The notes: generated from the sequence alone by a model not told the origin. 64,000 bases of DNA from Streptomyces sp. 378 (GCF_030124145.1 NZ_JASKMS010000033.1:33437-97436), one strand, 5' to 3'; positions 13,028-21,542 are shown, counted from the first letter of the stretch. Numbers and translations are program-made.

Positions 13028-13077
13028 AAAAACCGAGCAGGTCAGGCGGCCGCTCAGCGATCGCCTGACCTGTTCGG
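13028..13077 (-). terminator. Rho-independent terminator after nusG
   Basis: A 16-bp stem with one mismatch (CCGAGCAGGTCAGGCG at 13033-13048 against 13062-13077) followed on the minus strand by a run of five U (13032-13028). It lies just past the nusG stop and is one of the few textbook terminators in the window. Confidence 0.9.
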
Positions 13078-13098
13078 AAGCGGTGCGTCCAGAAGCGG

Positions 13099-13923
13099 TT
13101 AGTTCTTCTGGATCTGGTCGAAGGAGAGCTCGACCGGCGTCTCGCGGCCGAAGATCTCCACGAGACCCTTGACCTTCTTCGAGTCCGGGTTGATCTCGTT
13201 GATGGTCGCCTGCAGCGTGGCGAACGGGCCGTCGGTGACGGTGACCGAGTCGCCCACCTCGAAGTCCAGCACCTGGACCTCGACCTTGCGCTGCGGAGCC
13301 GGCTTGCCCTCGGCCTCGGCGGCCTCGCGGGCGGCCTTCTCCTCGGCCTCGGGGGCGAGCATCTTGACGATCTCGTCCAGGGTCAGCGGGTACGGGTCGT
13401 AGGCGTTGCCCACGAAGCCGGTGACGCCGGGGGTGTTGCGGACGACGCCCCAGGACTCGTTCGTCAGGTCCATGCGGACGAGGACGTAGCCCGGAAGCTT
13501 GTTCTGCTTGATCGTCTTGCGGTCGCCGTTCTTGATCTGGACGACCTCTTCCTGCGGCACCTCGGCCTGGAAGATGTAGTCCTCGACGTTCAGCGAGACG
13601 GCGCGCTGCTCCAGGTTGGTCTTCACGCGGTTCTCGTAGCCGGCGTAGGTGTGGATGACGTACCACTCGCCGGGCAGGACCCGCAGTTCCTCACGGAGCT
13701 TCTCGATCGGGTCGCGGTCGTCCTCGGGCTCTTCCTCGAGTTCTTCCGCGGCCTCTTCGTCGTCCTCGGTCTCCGCCTCGGCGGCGTCGTCCGCGACGGC
13801 GTCGGCAGCCTCGACCTCGGCGGAGGCCTCGGTGTCCTCGCTGTCCGCGCCCTCGACGGTGTCGAGCTCGTCCTCGACGGACTCGACAGGCTCGATGGCG
13901 TCGTTCACGTTCGGGTCAGACAC
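13099..13923 (-). CDS. nusG: Transcription elongation/termination factor NusG
   Basis: 274 aa. The first roughly 75 residues are a very acidic Glu/Asp/Ala extension typical of actinobacterial NusG. The NGN domain then starts at GEWYVIHTYAGYENRVKTNL and runs to about residue 180, interrupted by a charged insertion (EAEEKAAREAAEAEGKP). The C-terminal KOW domain contains VGDSVTVTDGPFATLQATI. It binds RNA polymerase near the clamp and modulates pausing and Rho-dependent termination. The start is GTG, with AGGAAG about 9 bases upstream. It lies 80 bases downstream of secE. Confidence 0.97.
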   Translation of the reverse strand: MSDPNVNDAIEPVESVEDELDTVEGADSEDTEASAEVEAADAVADDAAEAETEDDEEAAEELEEEPEDDRDPIEKLREELRVLPGEWYVIHTYAGYENRVKTNLEQRAVSLNVEDYIFQAEVPQEEVVQIKNGDRKTIKQNKLPGYVLVRMDLTNESWGVVRNTPGVTGFVGNAYDPYPLTLDEIVKMLAPEAEEKAAREAAEAEGKPAPQRKVEVQVLDFEVGDSVTVTDGPFATLQATINEINPDSKKVKGLVEIFGRETPVELSFDQIQKN

Positions 13924-14003
13924 GGTGGCTGCTTCTTCCTGGATACATAGGGGTGGAACATGCGAAAGGAGCGCCGGGTACCTCGGCGCTCTTCGCGGAC
14001 TGC

Positions 14004-14288
14004 TCAGCCGAACACGTACTTCGCGGCGTTGCTGAGCCCATAGTCAATCACGGTGACCAGGCCGATCATGATGACGACGAAGATGATCACCACGGTCGTG
14101 TAGGTCGTCAGCTGGTTGCGGGTCGGCCAGACGACCTTGCGCAGCTCCGCGACGATCTGGCGATAGAAGAGGGCGAGCCGCTTCAGCGGGCCCTTCTTTC
14201 CGCGCTTGCCGCCCTTGCGGCCCTTCTTGGACTCCGGCGCCTCGTCCTGGGCATCAGGCATGTCGATGGAGCCCACGGCGTCCGTCAC
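14004..14288 (-). CDS. secE: Preprotein translocase subunit SecE
   Basis: 94-aa gamma subunit of the SecYEG channel. A Lys/Arg-rich cytoplasmic stretch (KKGRKGGKRGKKGPLKRL) precedes the conserved amphipathic helix (RQIVAELRKVVWPTRNQL) and one transmembrane helix near residues 66-84. The start is GTG with GGTGAGGA upstream. The tRNA-Trp, secE, nusG order is the usual actinobacterial one. Confidence 0.97.
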   Translation of the reverse strand: MTDAVGSIDMPDAQDEAPESKKGRKGGKRGKKGPLKRLALFYRQIVAELRKVVWPTRNQLTTYTTVVIIFVVIMIGLVTVIDYGLSNAAKYVFG

Positions 14289-14396
14289 TCGTCCTCACCT
14301 GATTCCGGGTCGTGGCCGTGCCGCGCCCGGTCTGAGCCGCACGGCGGTGCATTGCTGTACGTACATGCGCACACATCCTGGCGATGGAGTGTGTAG

Positions 14397-14469
14397 CAGG
14401 GCCGGAGGGACTTGAACCCCCAACCGCTGGTTTTGGAGACCAGTGCTCTACCAATTGAGCTACGACCCT
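14397..14469 (-). tRNA. tRNA-Trp (CCA)
   Basis: Minus-strand cloverleaf with acceptor AGGGTCG/CGGCCCT, anticodon loop CTCCAAAA (anticodon CCA), and T-loop GGTTCAAGTCC. The CCA end is not encoded. It precedes secE. Confidence 0.97.
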
Positions 14470-14554
14470 TTGTGTGTCCCCCAACGTACCGCATTCATCC
14501 GGATGCTTGGTGTGCACCGGACGGGCGCGGCCTGCTGAAGGCCAACGAGGTGAG

Positions 14555-14584
14555 AGTGTACGTGCTCGGCGGCCGGTCGTCGAA
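14555..14584 (-). promoter_or_regulatory. Candidate promoter for tRNA-Trp (and possibly secE-nusG)
   Basis: On the minus strand TTCGAC (14584-14579) and TACACT (14560-14555) are 18 bases apart, about 85 bases before the tRNA. The remainder of the 14,470-14,775 gap has no gene; it also holds the unrecognised upstream region of aspC on the other strand. Confidence 0.45.
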
Positions 14585-14775
14585 CAGAATGGGCGCGGCG
14601 CAGGGCACGTTGGCGGAAGATCGCCTGGGGAGCGAGGGCCGGGCTGACGGGAATCCTGCGAAGATCGCCCAGGCAGTGCAGGCGATCCGCACTGTTGTTC
14701 ACGGGTTTGCCCGACGTTGTTCAGTCTGTGAAACCCCCGTGCCGCGCACGTTTCCGGTCTGAAACGATGGGGCCC

Positions 14776-16002
14776 ATGAGCGCTGCAACCCCTCCCACCG
14801 AGCGCCGGGTCTCCGCCCGAGTCGGCGCGATCTCCGAGTCCGCCACCCTCGCCGTGGACGCCAAGGCCAAGGCCCTCAAGGCCGCAGGGCGGCCGGTGAT
14901 CGGCTTCGGCGCCGGTGAACCCGACTTCCCGACCCCGGACTACATCGTCGAGGCCGCGATCGAGGCCTGCAAGAACCCGAAGTTCCACCGCTACACGCCG
15001 GCCGGCGGCCTGCCCGAGCTGAAGGCCGCGATCGCCGCGAAGACGCTGCGCGACTCCGGCTACGAGCCGGACGTCTCCCAGATCCTGGTCACCAACGGCG
15101 GCAAGCAGGCCATCTACGAGGCCTTCGCCGCGATCCTCGACCCGGGCGACGAGGTCATCGTGCCCGCGCCGTACTGGACGACGTACCCGGAGTCGATCCG
15201 GCTGGCCGGGGGTGTCCCGGTGGAGGTCGTCGCCGACGAGACGACCGGGTACCGGGTGACCGTCGAGCAGCTGGAGGCGGCCCGCACCGAGAAGACGAAG
15301 GTCGTCCTCTTCGTCTCGCCGTCGAACCCGACCGGCGCGGTCTACAGCGAGCACGAGACCGAGGCCATCGGCCACTGGGCCGTCGAGCACGGCCTGTGGG
15401 TGCTGACCGACGAGATCTACGAGCACCTGGTCTACGGCGACGCCTCCGCCGTGTCGCTGCCGGCGGTGCTGCCCGAGCTGCGCGACAAGTGCGTCGTGGT
15501 CAACGGTGTCGCGAAGACGTACGCCATGACCGGCTGGCGCGTGGGGTGGATCATCGGCCCGAAGGACGTCGTCAAGGCCGCGACGAACCTGCAGTCGCAC
15601 GCCACGTCGAACGTGTCCAACGTCGCCCAGGCCGCCGCGCTGGCCGCCGTCTCCGGTGACCTGGACGCCGTCGCGACGATGCGCGAGGCGTTCGACCGGC
15701 GCCGCAAGACCATCGTGCGGATGCTGAACGAGATCGACGGCGTGGTGTGCCCGGAGCCGGAGGGCGCCTTCTACGCGTACCCGTCGGTGAAGGAGCTGGT
15801 CGGCAAGGAGATCCGGGGCAGGCGGCCCAAGGACACCGTCGAGCTGGCCGCGCTGATCCTGGAGGAGTCCGAGGTCGCGGTCGTACCGGGTGAGGCCTTC
15901 GGCACGCCGGGCTACCTGCGGCTGTCGTACGCGCTGGGTGACGAGGATCTGGTCGAGGGTGTCTCGCGGATCCAGAAGCTGCTGGCGGAGGCGCGGGACT
16001 GA
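14776..16002 (+). CDS. aspC: Aspartate aminotransferase, PLP-dependent class I/II
   Basis: A 408-aa fold-type I aminotransferase that interconverts aspartate/2-oxoglutarate and oxaloacetate/glutamate; related enzymes also accept prephenate. Visible motifs are the substrate-binding GFGAGEPDFPTPDYIVEA, the SPSNPTG loop, YEHLVYGD, and the Schiff-base lysine in NGVAKTYAMTGWRVGW. The start at 14776 (MSAATPPTERR) matches streptomycete homologues; an ATG three codons earlier is possible. It is divergent from tRNA-Trp and followed by a strong terminator. Confidence 0.93.
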   Translation: MSAATPPTERRVSARVGAISESATLAVDAKAKALKAAGRPVIGFGAGEPDFPTPDYIVEAAIEACKNPKFHRYTPAGGLPELKAAIAAKTLRDSGYEPDVSQILVTNGGKQAIYEAFAAILDPGDEVIVPAPYWTTYPESIRLAGGVPVEVVADETTGYRVTVEQLEAARTEKTKVVLFVSPSNPTGAVYSEHETEAIGHWAVEHGLWVLTDEIYEHLVYGDASAVSLPAVLPELRDKCVVVNGVAKTYAMTGWRVGWIIGPKDVVKAATNLQSHATSNVSNVAQAAALAAVSGDLDAVATMREAFDRRRKTIVRMLNEIDGVVCPEPEGAFYAYPSVKELVGKEIRGRRPKDTVELAALILEESEVAVVPGEAFGTPGYLRLSYALGDEDLVEGVSRIQKLLAEARD

Positions 16003-16027
16003 CGTCCGCTTCGCCGGTCCTCCGGCT

Positions 16028-16068
16028 TGGGGCACATGCCGTTTTCGGTATGTGCCCCATTTGTTTGT
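16028..16068 (+). terminator. aspC terminator
   Basis: A 14-bp stem with one mismatch (TGGGGCACATGCCG / CGGTATGTGCCCCA), a TTTT loop and a trailing TTTGTTTG lie 26 bases after the aspC stop. Confidence 0.9.
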
Positions 16069-16133
16069 GCGAGCAAGACCACGAAAGGGGAAACGGCTAC
16101 CGGGACGGCCGGGACGTACGGCAGGATCCTGGG

Positions 16134-17165
16134 ATGGAGCGTGTACGTGATGTCTCTGAGCTGCCGAAAGCCCATCTGCACCTGCACTTCACCGGGTCGA
16201 TGCGGCCCTCGACGGTGCTGGAACTGGCCGACAAACACGGCGTCCGGCTGCCCGACGCGCTGAGTGAGGCGCTGACCAGCGGGGAACCGCCGAGCCTGCG
16301 CGCAACGGACGAACGGGGCTGGTTCCGCTTTCAGCGGCTGTACGACGCGGCCCGCTCGTGTCTGCGGGCGCCGGAGGACATCCAGCGGCTGGTGCGGGAG
16401 GCCGCGGAGGAGGACGTGCGGGACGGGTCGGGCTGGCTGGAGATCCAGGTCGACCCGACGTCGTACGCGCCGCGGCTGGGCGGGCTGATCCCGGCGCTGG
16501 AGATCATCCTGGACGCGGTGGAGACGACGTCGCGGGAGACCGGGCTCGGGATGCGGGTGCTGGTCGCGGCGAACCGGATGAAGCACCCGCTGGACGCGCG
16601 GACGCTGGCGCGGCTGGCGACGCGGTACGCCGACCGGGGTGTGGTCGGCTTCGGGCTGTCGAACGACGAGCGGCGGGGGATGGCGCGGGACTTCGACCGG
16701 GCGTTCGCGATCGCGCGGGAGGCCGGACTGCTGTCGGCGCCGCACGGGGGCGAGCTGGCGGGTCCGTCCTCGGTGCGGGACTGCCTGGACGACCTGGGGG
16801 CGAACCGGGTGGGGCACGGGGTGCGGGCGGCGGAGGATCCGCGGCTGCTGAAGCGGTTGGCGGACCGGCAGGTGACGTGCGAGGTGTGTCCGGCGTCGAA
16901 CGTGGCACTGGGGGTGTACGAGAAGCCGGAGGACGTGCCGCTGCGGACCCTGTTCGAGGCGGGCGTGCCGTTGGCGCTGGGTGCGGACGATCCCCTGCTG
17001 TTCGGGTCACGTCTCGCCGCGCAGTACGAGATCGCGCGGCGGTATCACGGGTTCACGGATGCGGAGCTGGCGGAGGTGGCCCGGCAGTCGGTGCGGGGGT
17101 CGGCGGCGCCGGAGGATGTGAAGACGAAGCTGCTGGCGGGGGTGGACGACTGGCTGGCTGCGTAG
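16134..17165 (+). CDS. Adenosine deaminase family protein
   Basis: 343-aa metal-dependent (beta/alpha)8 deaminase. The first metal ligands are in KAHLHLHFTGS (H16, H18), followed by APHGGE (catalytic His and Glu), NRVGHGV and the ALGADDPLLF Asp pair. The family hydrolyses adenosine-like 6-aminopurine nucleosides. The substrate-contacting position after the HxH motif is FTG instead of the usual LEG/LDG. This is seen in a subgroup of actinobacterial proteins and makes the exact substrate uncertain; aminodeoxyfutalosine or a modified adenosine are alternatives. The start ATG at 16134 is chosen for family fit. It is followed by a large tandem repeat. Confidence 0.85.
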   Translation: MERVRDVSELPKAHLHLHFTGSMRPSTVLELADKHGVRLPDALSEALTSGEPPSLRATDERGWFRFQRLYDAARSCLRAPEDIQRLVREAAEEDVRDGSGWLEIQVDPTSYAPRLGGLIPALEIILDAVETTSRETGLGMRVLVAANRMKHPLDARTLARLATRYADRGVVGFGLSNDERRGMARDFDRAFAIAREAGLLSAPHGGELAGPSSVRDCLDDLGANRVGHGVRAAEDPRLLKRLADRQVTCEVCPASNVALGVYEKPEDVPLRTLFEAGVPLALGADDPLLFGSRLAAQYEIARRYHGFTDAELAEVARQSVRGSAAPEDVKTKLLAGVDDWLAA

Positions 17166-17218
17166 GTCGCGTCTGCGCTTGGGGCCGGGTGGGGGTGTGG
17201 GTTTCCGCTTCGCCTTCG

Positions 17219-17590
17219 CCTCACGCCGGGTGGGGGTGTGGGTTTCCGCTTCGCCTTCGCCTCACGCCGGGTGGGGCGGTGCGTCTCCGCGCCTCACGCC
17301 GGGTGGGAGTGGTGCGCTTCCGTTTCGCCTCACGCCGGGTGGGGCGGTGCGTCTCCGCGCCTCACGCCGGGTGGGGCGGTGCGTCTCCGCGCCTCACGCC
17401 GGGTGGGAGTGGTGCGCTTCCGTTTCGCCTCACGCCGGGTGGGGCGGTGCGTCTCCGCGCCTCACGCCGGGTGGGGCGGTGCGTCTCCGCGCCTCACGCC
17501 GGGTGGGAGTGGTGCGCTTCCGTTTCGCCTCACGCCAGGTGGGGCGGTGCGCCTCCGCGCCTCACGCCGGGTGGGGGTGCCGCCTTCGCC
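17219..17590. repeat. GC-rich minisatellite, 11 units, 100-bp higher-order period
   Basis: Every unit begins CCTCACGCCGGGTGGG (one has a single change). Units start at 17219, 17260, 17292, 17328, 17360, 17392, 17428, 17460, 17492, 17528 and 17560. Two main unit types exist: 32 bp (ending CGGTGCGTCTCCGCG) and 36 bp (ending AGTGGTGCGCTTCCGTTTCG). The order 36-32-32 recurs three times, at 17292, 17392 and 17492, a 100-bp higher-order repeat. The open frames through it are repeat artefacts. It fills most of the gap between the deaminase-like gene and murB. Confidence 0.95.
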
Positions 17591-17618
17591 TGGCGCGGGG
17601 TGTGGGTCGGGGCCGCGC

Positions 17619-17709
17619 CGGGGGGTGTCCGTCCTCGGAACGGCGCGATGGGGTCGGACGCCGACTCACTCGCGTTGACGCGCCAACCGCTGCGGGCGGA
17701 CACCCCCCG
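17619..17709. repeat. Long-loop inverted repeat next to the minisatellite
   Basis: A perfect 13-bp inverted repeat (CGGGGGGTGTCCG at 17619-17631, complement at 17697-17709) separated by 65 bases. It could serve as the transcription stop between the converging deaminase-like and murB genes. The following stretch 17,770-17,820 (CTAGGGGCGATGGGGGTCCC and beyond) resembles an interspersed repeat common in Streptomyces intergenic DNA. Confidence 0.6.
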
Positions 17710-17832
17710 ACACGGCCCCTTCTCGCCGTACGCGGGCGCGGGCCGCCCCCGCTGCGGATATGCGTGCCGCTAGGGGCGATGGGGGTCCCACTGCTCGAAG
17801 AGCTTGGGGGAAGCACCCCGCGCCGCCGGGGG

Positions 17833-18912
17833 CTACAGGCTGACCCCCACCGTCACGGGCTCGTTGACCAGGGTGATGCCGAAGGTCTCCTGGACGCCGG
17901 TCACGACCTCGCGGGCGAGGGCGAGGAGTTCCTCCGTCGTGGCGCTGCCCCGGTTGGTGAGGGCCAGGGTGTGCTTCGTGGAGATGCGGGCGGGGCCGTC
18001 GCCGTAGCCCTTGGTGAAGCCCGCCTTGTCGATCAGCCAGGCCGCTGAGGTCTTGGTGCGGCCCTCGCCGGCCGGGTACGCGGGCGGCTCCACCCCGTCG
18101 CCGAGCCGCTCGCGCACGCGTGCCCGGAACGTCGCGAAGTCCGTGTCCGTGAGGATCGGGTTGGTGAAGAAGGACCCGGCCGACCAGGTGTCGTGGTCCT
18201 CGGGGTCCAGGACCATGCCCTTGCCGGCGCGCAGCTTCAGCACGGTGTCGCGGGCCGAGGCGAGGGGGACGCGGTCGCCCGCTTCCACGCCGAGCACTCG
18301 GGCCGTCTCGGCGTACCGGAGGGGTGCGGAGAGGCCCTCGGCGTCCTCCAGGCGCAAGCGGACACGCAGGACGACGTAGCGCTCGGGGTCGGACTTGAAG
18401 CGGCTGTGGCGGTAGGAGAAGGCGCAGTCCTCGTTGGCCAGGGTGACCGTCTCGCCGGTGCGGCGGTCATAGGCGACGACCTCGGTGATCGTCGAGGACA
18501 CCTCCTGGCCGTAGGCCCCGACGTTCTGGATCGGTGTCGCGCCCGCCGAGCCGGGGATGCCGGCCAGGCATTCGATGCCGGCCAGACCCGCCTCGACCGT
18601 GCGCGCGACGGCGTCGGTCCAGACCTCGCCCGCGGCCAGCTCCAGCGTGGTGCCGTCGAGGGAGAAGCCCTTGGTGGCGATGACGAGGGCGGTGCCCTCG
18701 AAGCCCTTGTCGCCGATGACCAGGTTCGAGCCGCCGCCGATGAGCAGCAGCGGGGTGCCCGCCTCGTCGGCTTCGCGGACGGCGGCGATCACCTCGTCGT
18801 CCGTGGTCGCGGTGACCAGCCGGGTCGCGGGGCCGCCCAGGCGGAAGGTCGTCAACGGGGCGAGGGGGGCGTCGTGGAGTTCCTGCACGGGCTCAAGACT
18901 ACGAGACGGCAC
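17833..18912 (-). CDS. murB: UDP-N-acetylmuramate dehydrogenase
   Basis: 359-aa FAD enzyme that reduces enolpyruvyl-UDP-GlcNAc to UDP-MurNAc with NADPH in peptidoglycan synthesis. The FAD-binding part contains TTFRLGGPA and LLLIGGGSNL; GIPGSAGATPIQNVGAYGQE is the MurB signature; the active-site Ser is in SAGSFFTNPIL and a C-terminal catalytic Glu is in LVNEPVTVGV. The start is uncertain: GTG at 18912 is given, and GTG at 18888 (VQELHDAPLAP) is equally plausible. With the longer form it overlaps the next gene upstream by 14 bases. Confidence 0.95.
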   Translation of the reverse strand: MPSRSLEPVQELHDAPLAPLTTFRLGGPATRLVTATTDDEVIAAVREADEAGTPLLLIGGGSNLVIGDKGFEGTALVIATKGFSLDGTTLELAAGEVWTDAVARTVEAGLAGIECLAGIPGSAGATPIQNVGAYGQEVSSTITEVVAYDRRTGETVTLANEDCAFSYRHSRFKSDPERYVVLRVRLRLEDAEGLSAPLRYAETARVLGVEAGDRVPLASARDTVLKLRAGKGMVLDPEDHDTWSAGSFFTNPILTDTDFATFRARVRERLGDGVEPPAYPAGEGRTKTSAAWLIDKAGFTKGYGDGPARISTKHTLALTNRGSATTEELLALAREVVTGVQETFGITLVNEPVTVGVSL

Positions 18913-19300
18913 TGACAGGGTCGGGCAGTCGGTGGAGTGCCTCCGGCCAGGAGAGCGGGAGGTCCTCGCTGTTCACCTGCCAGGTGGTGAAGGCCGAGTC
19001 CCTCATCTGCGGGGCCAGGCCCCGGGAGGCGGGGCCGTGGGCACCGGCGCGGACGAAGGCGTGGAGCGCGTCCTCGGACTCCCAGGCCGACAGGGTCCAG
19101 AAGGTCCGCTTCAGGGGCCGCGCCTTCAGGGTCGCCCCGTAGGCGCCGGGGCTGCGGCGGATCTGCCGCCAGACGGCGGGCGTACCGGCGAGGAACCTGA
19201 GGGCGCCCCACAGGGTGCGGGTCTCGAAGCGGGAGGCGAAGACGTGCACCTCGGTGTCGCGGGGCGGGGTGTTCGGGACGGTCCAGGGAAGGGTGGGCAT
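18899..19300 (-). CDS. DUF3291-like dimeric alpha/beta-barrel protein
   Basis: A 133-aa protein with the spectroheme/antibiotic-monooxygenase-type ferredoxin-like pattern: VHVFASRFETRTLWGALRF, then KRTFWTLSAWESEDALHAFV and a C-terminal FTTWQVNSEDLPLSWPEAL. DUF3291 and related proteins often form dimeric barrels; no catalytic residue can be assigned. It overlaps murB slightly and lies 31 bases downstream of the MFS pump gene, so the three may be co-transcribed. Confidence 0.7.
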   Translation of the reverse strand: MPTLPWTVPNTPPRDTEVHVFASRFETRTLWGALRFLAGTPAVWRQIRRSPGAYGATLKARPLKRTFWTLSAWESEDALHAFVRAGAHGPASRGLAPQMRDSAFTTWQVNSEDLPLSWPEALHRLPDPVSAVS

Positions 19301-19331
19301 GGCCGCTTCTCCTTGCTCGGGTTCGTCGGGG

Positions 19332-20768
19332 TCAGGGGGAGACTGTCTCCGGCGCCGGTGCGGGTTCGGCTGTCCGCGCCTGCGGTTCCGGGTGCCGCCG
19401 GGTCGGTGTCAGCAGGGCCGCGATGCCCGCGAGGGCGACCACCGCGGAGCCGGTCACGAGGGCCGGCCGCATGCCGTCGACGAAGGTCTGGCCGGTCTCG
19501 TAGCCGCCCTGGGCCGCGAAGATCGACGCCATGACGGCGATGCCGAGCGCCCCGCCGACCTCGCGCAGGGCGTTGTTGGCGCCGGAGGCGATGCCCTGCT
19601 CCGAGGGTCGCACGCTGGACATCACCAGGTGCGAGGCGGGGGCGAAGAACAGCGCCATGCCGATGCCGCTGATGATCAGGGCGGGCAGCTGGGCGGTGTA
19701 GGAGGCGTCGGCCGTGGCGACCACCGCCATGCAGCCGAGGCCCAGGGCCAGCAGGAAGAGGCCCGCGGCGACGACCGGGCGGCCGCCGATGCGGTCGGCC
19801 AGGATGCCGGCGACGGGGGCGACGAGCATCGGCATGCCGGTCCAGGGCAGCATCCTGAGGCCCGCCTCGGTGGGCGAGTAGCCGAGGACGCCCTGCATGT
19901 ACTGGCTGAGCAGGAATATCGAGCCGAACATGCCGAGGAACATCAGCAGGCTCGCCGCGTTGATGCCGGCGAAGGCCCGGGAGCGGAACAACCGCATCGG
20001 GAGCATGGGGTTCTTGGCGCGGGTGCTGTAGAGGACGAACCCGGCGAGCAGGGCCGACCCCGCGAACAGGGCCGTCAGGACGAGGGAGGAGGTCCAGCCG
20101 TCGGCCGGGCCGCGGACCAGGCCGTAGACGATGCCGAAGAGGCCGCCGCTGGCGAGCAGGGTGCCGGGGACGTCGAGCGGGGCTCCGGTGCCGTGGGACT
20201 CGGCGAGTCGCAACCGGGCGAGCGGCAGCAGGACCAGGCCCAGCGGGACGTTCAGCCAGAAGATCCACTGCCAGGAGATGTGTTCGGTCAGGGTGCCGCC
20301 GACGAGCGGCCCGGAGGCCACGGCGAGTCCGTTGACAGCGCCCCAGATGCCGTAGGCCATGCCGCGCTTGGCGACGGGCACGGCGGCGGTGAGCAGGGTG
20401 AGCGTCAGCGGCATCATCACGGCCGCGCCGGCGCCCTGGACCGCGCGGGCGGCGATGAGGGAGTCGATGCCGGGTGCCATGGCGGCCGCGGCGGAGGCGC
20501 CGGTGAAGACGGTGATTCCGGCGATGAACAGCCGGCGGCGGCCGAAGCGGTCGCCGAGGGCGGCGCCGAACATCAGCAGGACGGCGAAGGTGAGCGTGTA
20601 GGCGCTCACGGTCCATTCCAGGTCGTGCAGTCCTCCGCCGAGGTCCTCGCGGATGGAGGGCAGGGCGGTGGTGACGACGAGGTTGTCGAGGGCCGCCATG
20701 AATCCGGCGACGCTGGTGATGACGAGGGCCCAGGCGGCTCCCCCGCGATGTGCGGTCCGCTGTGACAT
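19332..20768 (-). CDS. MFS multidrug efflux transporter, DHA2 (14-TM) type
   Basis: 478 aa with about 14 hydrophobic segments. It starts with the DHA2 motif SVAGFMAALDNLVVTTALPS, and GAALGDRFGRRRLF is the A motif between TM2 and TM3. The ATG at 20768 (MSQRTAHRGG) follows GGGGGAG directly, so I prefer it to the ATG 13 codons earlier. The gene upstream is a TetR repressor. A palindrome shared by both promoters (20800-20817) lies in the 92-base gap, so the pump is very likely a proton-coupled drug exporter controlled by that repressor. Confidence 0.92.
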   Translation of the reverse strand: MSQRTAHRGGAAWALVITSVAGFMAALDNLVVTTALPSIREDLGGGLHDLEWTVSAYTLTFAVLLMFGAALGDRFGRRRLFIAGITVFTGASAAAAMAPGIDSLIAARAVQGAGAAVMMPLTLTLLTAAVPVAKRGMAYGIWGAVNGLAVASGPLVGGTLTEHISWQWIFWLNVPLGLVLLPLARLRLAESHGTGAPLDVPGTLLASGGLFGIVYGLVRGPADGWTSSLVLTALFAGSALLAGFVLYSTRAKNPMLPMRLFRSRAFAGINAASLLMFLGMFGSIFLLSQYMQGVLGYSPTEAGLRMLPWTGMPMLVAPVAGILADRIGGRPVVAAGLFLLALGLGCMAVVATADASYTAQLPALIISGIGMALFFAPASHLVMSSVRPSEQGIASGANNALREVGGALGIAVMASIFAAQGGYETGQTFVDGMRPALVTGSAVVALAGIAALLTPTRRHPEPQARTAEPAPAPETVSP

Positions 20769-20799
20769 CTCTCCCCCAGAGAGGTGATTCGCCGAGCAA

Positions 20800-20817
20800 T
20801 TAGTCATTAATCACTAA
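20800..20817. promoter_or_regulatory. TetR-type operator upstream of the MFS pump
   Basis: TTAGTCATTAATCACTAA is an 18-bp near-perfect palindrome and matches the copy before the TetR gene (21440-21457) at 15 of 18 positions. It lies just upstream of the MFS start. Confidence 0.8.
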
Positions 20818-20860
20818 CCTTGTCGGGCATGGAAAGGCGCGTCGATGCACCCTTCCCCCG

Positions 20861-21436
20861 TCACGCCTCCAGCCGGCCCGTGAGCTTCGCCGACGGGTAC
20901 AGGCCCTCCCAGACGCGGTGCTCGGGAGGAAAGCCCATTCCCAGCAGGCAGTTGATGAGCATTCCGTACGCCAGGAAGGTCGTCGTCTCTTTGGCGTCGG
21001 CGCCCAGCGGCACGTGGACGGTGTCCCACAGCCGCATCCAGCCGGCCCGGACCGACTCACCGAACTCGCGGTCACCCTCCTGCTCGGCGGCCGCCACGGC
21101 GACGTACATCTGCATCTGCATCATCAGCCGTTCGGGCCGTTCCGCGATGACCCTGGTGTACGCGTTCGCCATGGCATGCTGCGCCGCTTCGCCCTCCAGG
21201 CCCTCAGCGGCCTCCTCGAAGGTACGGATGGAATCCTCGACACAGCGCTGCGCCGCCGCCAGGAAGATCGCCTTCTTGCCCGGGAACAGCCGGAAGAGGT
21301 ACGGCTGTGAGACGCCGACCCGGCGGGCGATCGCCTCGGTGGAGGTGCCGTGGTAACCGCCGCGGGCGAACTCGGTCGTCGCCGCCCGGATCACGCTTTC
21401 GCGCCGCTCCTCCGCGCTCATCCTTGCCATGCCCAC
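20861..21436 (-). CDS. TetR/AcrR family repressor of the adjacent MFS pump
   Basis: 191 aa. The N-terminal helix-turn-helix is canonical: RRESVIRAATTEFARGGYHG, then TEAIARRVGVSQPYLFRLFP. The C-terminal ligand domain is variable and contains QMQMYVAVAAAEQEGDREFG. It is transcribed in the same direction as the pump, which begins 92 bases downstream. Identical-type palindromes precede both genes, implying autoregulation and pump repression. The inducer is unknown. The ATG at 21436 is used; an ATG five codons later is an alternative. Confidence 0.93.
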   Translation of the reverse strand: MGMARMSAEERRESVIRAATTEFARGGYHGTSTEAIARRVGVSQPYLFRLFPGKKAIFLAAAQRCVEDSIRTFEEAAEGLEGEAAQHAMANAYTRVIAERPERLMMQMQMYVAVAAAEQEGDREFGESVRAGWMRLWDTVHVPLGADAKETTTFLAYGMLINCLLGMGFPPEHRVWEGLYPSAKLTGRLEA

Positions 21437-21439
21437 AAG

Positions 21440-21457
21440 TTAGTGCTCAATCACTAA
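21440..21457. promoter_or_regulatory. TetR-type operator upstream of the TetR gene
   Basis: TTAGTGCTCAATCACTAA: arms TTAGTG / CACTAA around a 6-base centre. It lies 4 bases upstream of the repressor start, so binding would block its own transcription or translation. Confidence 0.8.
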
Positions 21458-21487
21458 CCATGTCAAGCGCGGCTCCGGGCGCCCTAC

Positions 21488-21526
21488 GTGTAAGGGGCGC
21501 CCCGTAGTGGAGAGCGCCCCCTACAC
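21488..21526 (-). terminator. Terminator after the rpmG-hadAB-like genes
   Basis: A 13-bp stem with one mismatch (GTGTAAGGGGCGC / GCGCCCCCTACAC) and a 13-base loop lies 17 bases after the stop of the second MaoC gene on the minus strand. Confidence 0.75.
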
Positions 21527-21542
21527 CGTGTCGCGGCCGGCC

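Noticed and set aside
17219..17590. CRISPR array
   Set aside because: Units are contiguous and of two recurring types; there are no unique spacers and no cas genes nearby.
16358..17773. Gly/Arg-rich open frames running from the deaminase-like gene into the minisatellite
   Set aside because: They are frame shadows plus translation of the tandem repeat; the repeated RVG/TPGG peptides only reflect the DNA unit.
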